This document shows positions 9,229 to 15,157 of a DNA stretch of 19,465 nucleotides, in pieces. This DNA is from an uncultured Oscillospiraceae bacterium (GTDB taxonomy: Bacteria; Bacillota; Clostridia; Oscillospirales; Oscillospiraceae). The notes beneath the pieces are model-generated. The model searched no databases and had not been told where the DNA came from. It worked only from the letters and a program-made list of their open reading frames with translations. Each line of letters begins with the position of its first letter. Within the stretch, counting starts at the first letter, position 1. Location of the stretch: positions 1 through 19,465 of the forward strand of contig CAADUW010000166.1 in NCBI GenBank assembly GCA_900752285.1, read 5' to 3'. Both the position numbers and the translations under genes were made by a program.

Positions 9229-9241
9229 ATCATTAACGCCC

Positions 9242-9283
9242 CGCACTTGGGATATAGGTGGCGGAACACCTGCTGTAAAGCCT
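9242..9283 (-). repeat. Antitoxin repeat unit 2 (42 nt)
   Basis: This is the second unit in transcription order. It shares CGCACTTGGGAT (plus-strand reading), GGTGGCG and ACACC with unit 1 at the same spacing, and differs at single positions. It is followed by a short vestige of a third unit (9230-9241). Confidence 0.88.
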
Positions 9284-9324
9284 CGCACTTGGGATGTGGG
9301 TGGCGAAACACCCGCTGTGAACCT
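9284..9324 (-). repeat. Antitoxin repeat unit 1 (41 nt)
   Basis: This is the first unit in transcription order, directly adjacent to unit 2. Its stem reads GGGTG/CACCC where unit 2 has AGGTG/CACCT: the G-C for A-T exchange keeps pairing, which indicates selection on RNA structure. Confidence 0.88.
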
Positions 9325-9338
9325 CTCGGTTCACTACT

Positions 9339-9367
9339 ATTATATGCAATCCGTTAGAAAAAAGCAA
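9339..9367 (-). promoter_or_regulatory. Promoter of the type III toxin-antitoxin operon
   Basis: On the minus strand a perfect TATAAT (9344-9339) is preceded at 17 bp by TTGCTT (9367-9362), a partial -35 match. The predicted start near 9332 would place a GAACC-GAGA-GGTTC hairpin with a GNRA-type loop (9332-9319) at the very 5' end of the RNA, directly before the first repeat. Confidence 0.72.
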
Positions 9368-9387
9368 CATCTATTTTCAAAAAATCT

Positions 9388-9421
9388 GTGGAAAAGAAGG
9401 GCAATCATGTATTTTTTCCAC
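9388..9421 (+). promoter_or_regulatory. Leader hairpin upstream of the pilin terminator
   Basis: GTGGAAAAGA (9388-9397) and TTTTTTCCAC (9412-9421) can form a 10-bp stem including one G-T pair, with a 14-nt loop. It abuts the terminator hairpin at 9423. The pair may form part of an attenuating leader for the pilin gene; no known riboswitch is recognised. Confidence 0.4.
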
Positions 9422-9422
9422 G

Positions 9423-9445
9423 CCAGGGATAAGCCCTGGTTTTTT
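9423..9445 (+). terminator. Intrinsic terminator upstream of the pilin gene
   Basis: CCAGGG and CCCTGG form a 6-bp stem with loop ATAAG, followed by six T (9440-9445). It lies 57 nt before the pilin ATG on the same strand. It either stops transcripts coming from the adhesin/virB4 operon or acts as an attenuator in the pilin leader. The remaining bases up to 9502 are AT-rich and hold only the ribosome binding site. Confidence 0.75.
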
Positions 9446-9502
9446 CATGTTCAAAATTCAAAATCCAACCTCAAAATTATATTCAAGAAAGGAAACTGCT
9501 CT

Positions 9503-11551
9503 ATGAAAAGCATCACAAAAATTCTTTCCCTGTTCCTAGCTCTGACACTGCTCCTGTCCTTCCCAGTGGCCGCCTCCGCTGCGGAATTGGCGAATATGCC
9601 CACCATCGACGAATCCAAAACCGGCTCTCTGACCATCTACAAGTACGATCTGACCAACGCCGAAAAGGATGGCGTATGGGATTCCAGCTATGTGTCTACC
9701 GGCGTTTATGACGAAGCCGGGGTAAACAATGTTCTGGGCGGAAATGCCTCCTCCACTCTGGGCAACGGCGAAACCGGCTACGGATATGCCATTAAGGGTG
9801 TCGAGTTTACCTATGTAAAGGTGGCCGACATTTTCCAGTACGGCGAAACCGAAACCACCGACGGTCATGTGGAAATCCTGTACGCCGTGGACAAGACCAA
9901 GGGTGCGGATTTTCTGAAAGCCCTGGGTCTGGCAGACGGAAGGAACCGATATGAGAATGCGGATGCTCTGGATGCATCCAAGTATTTCTATCAGTCTGAT
10001 GTGCTGGTCTCCGCCCTGTCCTCCGGCCTGACTGCCAACGCCACCACTGTCAAGAACGCCATGGAGCGTTACGCCGCCACCAACGGTACGGCCATGCCCC
10101 TGACGGATTCCTACGGTAAGACCAAAGCTGAAAACCTGCCCCTGGGTCTGTATCTGGTTGCGGAAACCAAGGTCCCCGAAATGGTCGTTTCCACCACCGA
10201 TCCTTTCCTGGTATCCGTCCCCATGACCTCCGTCAACGGCACCAACGCCAATGATGGCGGCACCCGCTGGATCTACGACATTACCCTGTATCCCAAGAAC
10301 CTGACCGGCATCCCTTCTCTGGAAAAGACACTGCGGGAAGCTAAGGCTGACACCGGCAAGACGGACGATTACGCCCACACCGGCACCGCCTCCGCTGGGG
10401 ACACCATCGACTACCAGATCATTTCCACCCTGCCCAGCATTACCTCCGAGGCAACCTACCTGTCCTGCTACACCTTCATTGATACTCTGTCTGCCGGTCT
10501 GACCTACACCAAGGGGGATGTGACCTTAGAAATCTTCTCCGATGCCGCCTGCAAGAATGCGGTGACTACCTGGAAGGAAGCGGACGGCTATTTCACCGTT
10601 TCCTATAACGATACCAAGGACGGCAAAACCGCTATGACGGTGGAAATGACTGCCAAGGGCCTGGCAGAAATCAACAACTCCCAGGCTGTCTATACCGATG
10701 CAAGTATGGTCAATTCCGGCTTCTCCGACTGCACTATGCGCCTGACCTACACTGCGAAGATGGACAGTGACAATTCCCTGGTGGTGGGCGACAAAGGCAA
10801 CGACAACAAGGTGGTGCTGACCTGGAAGCGTACCAGTGAGAGCTACTACGACACGCTTGTGGACGATGCCCACATTTATACCTACGGTATTGACCTGACC
10901 AAGCTGTTCTCCGACGGCAAGGGCGATTTCTCCAAGGTGGCGTTTCTGGTACAGAACAAGACCGACAACTACTATGTCCAGGCGAAGCTGAATCAGGAGG
11001 AGGGCGTTTACTATGTGACCGGCCACACTGCCAACAAGGAAGATGCCACGCACTTTGTTCCTGTGAAAACCGGGGATACCAAGGGCAGAATCCTGATTAA
11101 GGAGCTGGAGGATGACACCTATTCCATGACCGAGGTTCGCACGGACAGCGGCTATGTGCTGCTGAAACAGGATATTGAGGTGGTGATCTCCCAGAAGGAA
11201 AGTGCTGATAGCTGCACCGTCTACGCCTCCGACGCTCTGGGCCTGATCCAGAATGATCCCCGCTATGCCAAGATCATTCAGAGTGACGCGGACCTGAAAA
11301 ACATCCCCCAGAAGCATTTAGAACATAAGCTGCTGACTGCCTCCGCTACTGTAAGCGGCAAGAATGTCAATATGACCGAGGACAACGGCAGCGCCAATGC
11401 CGAGGCTCCTCTGACCGTGGTCAACACCCGTGGCTTTGACCTTCCCAAGACCGGTGACAATGGCACTATGATGTTTACCATTGTGGGCATTCTGCTCATG
11501 GTTGGCGCGGCGGCTGTGCTGTACCTGGTATCCAATAAGAAGTCTGCCTGA
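9503..11551 (+). CDS. Major pilin, LPKTG-anchored with isopeptide-forming domains (SpaH/EbpB-like)
   Basis: A 682-residue pilus backbone subunit. Signal peptide 1-28 (ending ASAAE), then an N-terminal pilin domain beginning GSLTIYKYDLTNA. An E-box LYLVAETKVPE has Glu221, and a pilin motif YDITLYPKN has Lys265, the residue a class C sortase would join to the LPKTG threonine of the next subunit. Middle and C-terminal Cna_B-like domains follow, then the sorting signal LPKTG (647-651), a hydrophobic helix and the tail NKKSA. The start at ATG9503 follows AAAGGA with 9-nt spacing; the frame is open further upstream to 9137 but has no signal peptide there and crosses the antisense toxin-antitoxin region. 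Two sortase genes follow directly. Confidence 0.9.
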   Translation: MKSITKILSLFLALTLLLSFPVAASAAELANMPTIDESKTGSLTIYKYDLTNAEKDGVWDSSYVSTGVYDEAGVNNVLGGNASSTLGNGETGYGYAIKGVEFTYVKVADIFQYGETETTDGHVEILYAVDKTKGADFLKALGLADGRNRYENADALDASKYFYQSDVLVSALSSGLTANATTVKNAMERYAATNGTAMPLTDSYGKTKAENLPLGLYLVAETKVPEMVVSTTDPFLVSVPMTSVNGTNANDGGTRWIYDITLYPKNLTGIPSLEKTLREAKADTGKTDDYAHTGTASAGDTIDYQIISTLPSITSEATYLSCYTFIDTLSAGLTYTKGDVTLEIFSDAACKNAVTTWKEADGYFTVSYNDTKDGKTAMTVEMTAKGLAEINNSQAVYTDASMVNSGFSDCTMRLTYTAKMDSDNSLVVGDKGNDNKVVLTWKRTSESYYDTLVDDAHIYTYGIDLTKLFSDGKGDFSKVAFLVQNKTDNYYVQAKLNQEEGVYYVTGHTANKEDATHFVPVKTGDTKGRILIKELEDDTYSMTEVRTDSGYVLLKQDIEVVISQKESADSCTVYASDALGLIQNDPRYAKIIQSDADLKNIPQKHLEHKLLTASATVSGKNVNMTEDNGSANAEAPLTVVNTRGFDLPKTGDNGTMMFTIVGILLMVGAAAVLYLVSNKKSA

Positions 11552-11555
11552 TTTT

Positions 11556-11600
11556 ATCCTCCCCCCGGAGCTTCCCGCTCCGGGTGGGAAGATGGAGGAT
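11556..11600 (+). promoter_or_regulatory. Intercistronic hairpin covering the sortase start region
   Basis: An inner perfect 8-bp stem, CCCGGAGC (11564-11571) with GCTCCGGG (11577-11584), is flanked by ATCCTCC (11556-11562), which can pair with GGAGGAT (11594-11600). The outer pairing would cover the GGAGG and the ATG of the first sortase gene. There is no T-run, so it is not a classical terminator. It may lower sortase expression relative to pilin or protect the pilin mRNA end. Confidence 0.5.
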
Positions 11601-12488
11601 GTATTGAAAAAGAAAGTCATCACCATTTGCGCTGCGGTGCTGTTTCTCACGGCTCTGGGGCTGACACTGTACCCACTTATTTCAAATTATGTCAACCAGA
11701 AATACGCCTCTGAAATTCAGACGGCGTATCAGGAGCTTATCCAACAGACAGATGATTCCGTTTTGCAGGAGGCAAAACAACGAGCCGTTACTTACAACCT
11801 GGCAATCACCCCTGGTACAGCGGATGCTTACAGCGAAGAATCCCTGTTATCTGCCGCTGAGAATTATGACAATCAGCTGAACATTGCCGGAAGCGGCATT
11901 ATGGGCTATGTTGAAATTCCCAAAATCCAAGTGAATTTGCCCATCTACCACGGCACAGAGGCGGAGGTGCTGGACCGTGGCGTGGGGCATCTGTTGGGAA
12001 GTTCCCTGCCGGTGGGTGGCGAAAACACCCATACCATCCTTTCAGGTCACAGCGGCATGGCAAGCCAGAAGATGTTTACCGACTTAGAACAGCTGGCCCA
12101 GGGAGATGTTTTCTACCTGAATGTTCTGGGTGAAACGCTGGCGTACCAAGTAACAGAGATCAATACAGTTCTGCCCTATGAAACAGACCTCTTAGGCATT
12201 GTTCCCGGCGAGGACCTGTGTACCCTCGTCACCTGCACTCCCTACGGTGTCAACACTCACAGACTTTTGGTATGTGGCTCTCGGATTCCTTATGAGGAGG
12301 CGGCGGTACTGGAAGAAGAAAACGTCAGCGCCGAACCGACTGCATCCACCTGGGAAGTCAAATATCTGCAAGGACTACTGCTAGGGTGCGGAGCCGCTGC
12401 GGTTATCGCGTTTCTTCTGTTCGCTATTGCCCTAATTAGGGGGAAGCGGACTAAACACCGCAAAGGAGGCCACTATGCGAAAACTTGA
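11592..12488 (+). CDS. Class C sortase (pilus polymerase)
   Basis: A 298-residue sortase with an N-terminal membrane helix (about 9-30) and a C-terminal helix (about 255-283) followed by a basic tail, the usual class C layout. Catalytic residues are His153 (ILSGHSG), Cys215 (LVTCTPYG) and Arg224 (NTHRLLV). LPIYHGT is also a class C hallmark. The lid motif usually reads Asp-Pro-aromatic; here residues 78-80 are Asp-Ala-Tyr, so the proline is missing. It would link pilin subunits through Lys265 and LPKTG. The start is ATG11592 with a weak ribosome binding site; TTG11604 behind GGAGG is an alternative, shortening the protein by four residues. The gene overlaps the next sortase by 14 nt. Confidence 0.92.
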   Translation: MEDVLKKKVITICAAVLFLTALGLTLYPLISNYVNQKYASEIQTAYQELIQQTDDSVLQEAKQRAVTYNLAITPGTADAYSEESLLSAAENYDNQLNIAGSGIMGYVEIPKIQVNLPIYHGTEAEVLDRGVGHLLGSSLPVGGENTHTILSGHSGMASQKMFTDLEQLAQGDVFYLNVLGETLAYQVTEINTVLPYETDLLGIVPGEDLCTLVTCTPYGVNTHRLLVCGSRIPYEEAAVLEEENVSAEPTASTWEVKYLQGLLLGCGAAAVIAFLLFAIALIRGKRTKHRKGGHYAKT

Positions 12489-13227
12489 ATTGCGCGGGGC
12501 GGTGATTACCTTAATGTTCCTGATGTTCCTCGCTGGGTTGGCATCTGTACTGTACCCCTACGTCTGGGGTGCCGCTGTGGATATTTCCATAGCCAATACC
12601 GCAAAAGACTTTCTGTCCCGTTTGGAGGATGGCCCGGATATAGACATTCCAACCGTCATTGTTCCTTCAACAGAGCCGGAAGAATCCCGGTCATACCCGG
12701 AACTGTGGGATTCTGTGACAGCCTATAATCAGCAGATTTATATAGATGGACAGTCCACGCTCTCCGAAGCCGGAGCCTACCAAGCAACCCTGTTTTCTCT
12801 AACGGATTACGGTCTACCGGATGAAACCTTCGGTGTTATCTCCATACCCAAGCTGAATCTGGAAATGCCCCTATACCTGGGTGCTACCGATGAAAACATG
12901 GCGAAGGGAGCCGCTGTCCTCTCCGGCACCAGCGTTCCCATTGGAGGCAGCAACACCAACGCTGTCATTGCCGGCCATCGTGGCTGGGGCGGCGTGGCCT
13001 ATTTCCGCTACATAACGGAGCTGTCCATTGGCGACGAGGTGGTCATCACCAATCTGTGGGAGCGGCTGCGGTATCTGGTGGTGGGAACAAAAATCATTGA
13101 ACCCAACGAGATTGAAAATATTCTTATTCAGCCGGGGCGGGATATGGTGACGCTGCTCACCTGTCATCCTTATGCGAGTGGAGGAAAGCAGCGGTATCTA
13201 GTCTACTGCCAGCGAGTTTTGGAATAA
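12475..13227 (+). CDS. Second sortase, class C-like without C-terminal membrane helix
   Basis: A 250-residue sortase with one N-terminal membrane helix (about 9-30). Catalytic residues are His168 (VIAGHRGW), Cys230 (LLTCHPYA) and Arg240 (KQRYLVYC). The protein ends ten residues after the catalytic arginine, so unlike its neighbour it has no C-terminal helix, and no Asp-Pro-aromatic lid is seen. AAAGGAGG before ATG12475 and the 14-nt overlap with the first sortase show coupled translation. With two substrates in the cluster carrying different motifs (MPETG adhesin, LPKTG pilin), a division of labour such as tip joining or wall anchoring is plausible, but this is inference. Confidence 0.9.
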   Translation: MRKLELRGAVITLMFLMFLAGLASVLYPYVWGAAVDISIANTAKDFLSRLEDGPDIDIPTVIVPSTEPEESRSYPELWDSVTAYNQQIYIDGQSTLSEAGAYQATLFSLTDYGLPDETFGVISIPKLNLEMPLYLGATDENMAKGAAVLSGTSVPIGGSNTNAVIAGHRGWGGVAYFRYITELSIGDEVVITNLWERLRYLVVGTKIIEPNEIENILIQPGRDMVTLLTCHPYASGGKQRYLVYCQRVLE

Positions 13228-13275
13228 TTCATTGAAATTATTAGAAAAGACCTTTCCTTATGTTGAAAGAGATGG

Positions 13276-13281
13276 TATAGT
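13276..13281 (+). promoter_or_regulatory. Possible -10 element of the DUF4145-like gene
   Basis: TATAGT lies 35 nt before ATG13317 in AT-rich DNA. No good -35 hexamer is found at 16-18 bp, so the promoter is only tentative. It fits with the gene being a separate transcription unit with its own terminator. Confidence 0.3.
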
Positions 13282-13316
13282 ATCAGAAAACGCTACGATG
13301 ATTGGGGTATACTCTG

Positions 13317-14141
13317 ATGAAGTCTTTTTTGAAAAAAGCGTGGGAGTTTGTCAAGCCCAAATGCTGGTACATCATTCTCCTATGTATCAGCACCGCATAT
13401 CTCGCGTATTATCGGTTTGATATCTATGAGCTGAATCCAATAAATGCACGTAACCTGATTTTTCTGCTATGGCTTTTGCTGTTACTGCTTCCTCTTTTTT
13501 CTGAGATGGAATTCCTCGGAATAAAAGTGAAAAAGGAAGTTAAAAAAGAGGTTGAAAAGGCCACCGAAGAAGTGAAGGGTATTCTGCAAAGTATACAGTC
13601 ACAAATTCAAATGTCAAATGCTACAGCTTCAAATTCAACGAATATAAGTTTGGCATATTCACCTTTGCCTACTGAACAGCAGATGACCGAATTACTCCAA
13701 CCGCTCCATGGTGAACAGAATGGCGATTCGACTACTCCGGTCAATAGGCCAGAAATTGATAGCACGGATAAAAGCGTTTATCTTTTTAAGGTCCGTTTGG
13801 GCATTGAGACAGAATTGCGTGAATTGTGTGAGAAACTTGGATTTGCCGACAGAGTATCAATAATGCAAATGGTACGTTATTTGAACCGTACAGAGATCGT
13901 GTCCGGTGCAACTGTTGACTTGATTAATCAAGTGATAAAAATTGCTAATCGCGGAGTACATGGTGAAATTGTCAGTGATAAGTATATCGCTTTTGTGGAA
14001 AAAGCTCAGCCTGAAATCATCCGACAATTAAATGATGCTTCGGCTCGACTTACACACACTGTATGTCCTCGATGTCATTATTCCGGTTATTCAATATATG
14101 AAAATGTATGTCCACAGTGTGGCTACGTTTACGATGATTAA
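13317..14141 (+). CDS. Membrane protein with coiled coil, DUF4145/HEPN-like domain and zinc ribbon
   Basis: A 274-residue protein of unknown function. Two membrane helices (about 17-32 and 47-62) are followed by a Lys/Glu-rich coiled coil (70-98), a polar linker, and a helical domain (about 150-240) resembling DUF4145: a VRLGIETELRELCEKLGF helix and an ANRGVHGE motif with Arg212 and His215. The C-terminus is a zinc ribbon of the CPRC...CPQCG type. DUF4145 belongs to the HEPN-like group that includes RNases in defence and toxin systems, but catalytic function is not shown here. Base composition is clearly more AT-rich than in the flanking genes, suggesting acquisition as cargo. The start ATG13317 has a weak GGGG site upstream; TTG13302 is an alternative. 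A terminator follows 9 nt after the stop. Confidence 0.78.
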   Translation: MKSFLKKAWEFVKPKCWYIILLCISTAYLAYYRFDIYELNPINARNLIFLLWLLLLLLPLFSEMEFLGIKVKKEVKKEVEKATEEVKGILQSIQSQIQMSNATASNSTNISLAYSPLPTEQQMTELLQPLHGEQNGDSTTPVNRPEIDSTDKSVYLFKVRLGIETELRELCEKLGFADRVSIMQMVRYLNRTEIVSGATVDLINQVIKIANRGVHGEIVSDKYIAFVEKAQPEIIRQLNDASARLTHTVCPRCHYSGYSIYENVCPQCGYVYDD

Positions 14142-14150
14142 CAGATTAAG

Positions 14151-14177
14151 CCCGCTTCCAACGAAGCGGGTTTTCTT
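14151..14177 (+). terminator. Intrinsic terminator after the DUF4145-like gene
   Basis: CCCGCTTC and GAAGCGGG form a perfect 8-bp stem with loop CAAC, followed by TTTTCTT. It ends only 30 nt before the methyltransferase start codon, leaving no room for an evident promoter between them. Confidence 0.9.
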
Positions 14178-14189
14178 ATACCCAAAATC

Positions 14190-14197
14190 AGGAGGTG
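14190..14197 (+). promoter_or_regulatory. Strong Shine-Dalgarno sequence of the methyltransferase gene
   Basis: AGGAGGTG is fully complementary to the 3' end of 16S rRNA and lies 10 nt before ATC14208. No ATG, GTG or TTG exists in frame between the previous stop (14139-14141) and the motif I codons, so this site decides for a non-standard start. Confidence 0.7.
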
Positions 14198-14207
14198 GAT
14201 CACAAAA

Positions 14208-15134
14208 ATCAAGAATAAATTAACCCATGTCAGCCTGTTCTCCGGCATTGGCGGTCTGGATCTGGCGGCGGAGGCCGCCGGGTTTGAAACCGTCTGCCAA
14301 TGCGAATGGGCAGACTTTCCCTATTCTGTCCTGGAAGCCAGGTGGCCCAATGTGCCCCGGTTCCGGGACATTACTACGTTTACGAAGGAGGCGTTCTTTG
14401 AACGAACTGGACTTGAAACCGTTACCGTTATCTCCGGGGGCTTTCCCTGCCAGCCCTTCTCTACAGCCGGACGGCGAAAGGGCTTTGCGGATACCCGCTA
14501 CCTGTGGCCGGAAATGTGCCGGGTCATTGCCGAACTGCGGCCCCATTGGGTGCTTGGGGAAAATGTTGCTGGCTTCCTCAATATGGGCCTCGACAAAACG
14601 ATTTTTGACCTGGCAAAAGCGGGATACGTTGTTCTCCCATTCGTATTTCCGGCTTGCGGTGTCGGTGCGTGGCATGAGCGCCAGCGAACTTTTATCCTCG
14701 CGGCTGATGTTTCCCACACCCCTTGCCTCCGATTCAGCGACCAACCGGGATGCGCAAAACCTGGATGTGTTTCTGTCGGAGGGCGGGATTTTCCGCAAGC
14801 GGAACAGGAGCGGGGCCATCTGGAGCTTGAGCCTGTCGGCGGCGGTGTACTACCTGACCCCCAATGCCAGCCCGGACGCGGCCCTGAACCCGGATTGGGT
14901 GGAATGGCTCATGGGCTTCCCCCTCGGATGGACGGACGTGTCCTCTGGGCAAAAGAGCCGGAGGGAATCCCCCGCATGACTGAGCGAATGGAGAACAGGG
15001 TGCTGCGTCTGAAAACTCTGGGTAATGCCGTCTGTCCACCCCAGGCGTATCCCATTTTCCACTATATTTCCAAAATCGAGCAAGGGCTGTGCGGCAACGA
15101 GTGCCCTTATGAAAAGGCAGGTGAACAGCCATAG
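14208..15134 (+). CDS. DNA (cytosine-5-)-methyltransferase, target-recognition part apparently reframed
   Basis: A C5-cytosine methyltransferase of about 308 residues, at the place where Tn1549-like elements often carry one. It would methylate the element's or host DNA, giving protection from restriction. Motif I FSGIGGLD (11-18), motif IV GGFPCQPFS with catalytic Cys81, motif VI GENV with Glu118, motif VIII-like HERQRTF and motif X LGNAVCPPQ are all in one frame. Between about 14707 and 14937, however, the next frame (+1) reads like the family's variable region (MFPTPLASDS, then LNPDWVEWLMGFPLGWTD) and has higher GC at third positions. Two compensating indels are therefore likely, leaving an open but altered target-recognition domain. 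Translation seems to begin at ATC14208 (IKNKLTHVSLFSG) behind AGGAGGTG; the first ATG (14352) would remove motif I. Activity is doubtful. Confidence 0.78.
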   Translation: MKNKLTHVSLFSGIGGLDLAAEAAGFETVCQCEWADFPYSVLEARWPNVPRFRDITTFTKEAFFERTGLETVTVISGGFPCQPFSTAGRRKGFADTRYLWPEMCRVIAELRPHWVLGENVAGFLNMGLDKTIFDLAKAGYVVLPFVFPACGVGAWHERQRTFILAADVSHTPCLRFSDQPGCAKPGCVSVGGRDFPQAEQERGHLELEPVGGGVLPDPQCQPGRGPEPGLGGMAHGLPPRMDGRVLWAKEPEGIPRMTERMENRVLRLKTLGNAVCPPQAYPIFHYISKIEQGLCGNECPYEKAGEQP

Positions 15135-15157
15135 ACCAGCGAAAAGCCCGGGCGAAG

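Larger units (their letters stand above)
9199..9332 (-). ncRNA. Type III antitoxin RNA (ToxI-like), two and a partial third repeat
   Basis: On the minus strand the predicted RNA starts near 9332, contains two tandem repeats (9324-9284 and 9283-9242) and a short third-unit start, and ends at an intrinsic terminator. Each unit holds a short hairpin: GGGTG-TTTCGC-CACCC in the first, AGGTG-TTCCGC-CACCT in the second. Both are followed by CCCAAGTGCG. In each loop CGC can pair with the downstream GCG, which would form an H-type pseudoknot as in ToxI. The arrangement promoter, repeats, terminator, toxin is the standard layout of type III toxin-antitoxin loci. The RNA ends are inferred. Confidence 0.87.

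Noticed and set aside
9183..9311. In-frame upstream extension of the toxin reading frame through the repeats
   Set aside because: It translates the antitoxin repeats and the terminator hairpin. It stays open mainly because the 42-nt repeat is 14 codons long. A good ribosome site precedes ATG9182.
9242..9324. Possible minimal CRISPR array
   Set aside because: The two units are directly adjacent with no spacer, and they precede a terminator and a ToxN-like gene, which is the type III antitoxin layout.
9137..9502. N-terminal extension of the pilin
   Set aside because: It crosses the antisense toxin-antitoxin locus and a terminator; the signal peptide and ribosome site place the start at 9503.
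13232..13420. Small open frame of 62 codons before the DUF4145-like gene
   Set aside because: It has no convincing ribosome site or family similarity and overlaps the membrane-helix coding part of the supported gene in another frame.
14227..14979. Separate protein-coding gene in the second frame of the methyltransferase locus
   Set aside because: Only its 3' half looks like real coding sequence; the 5' half is a shadow of motifs I-VI. It is treated as a frameshifted part of the methyltransferase.
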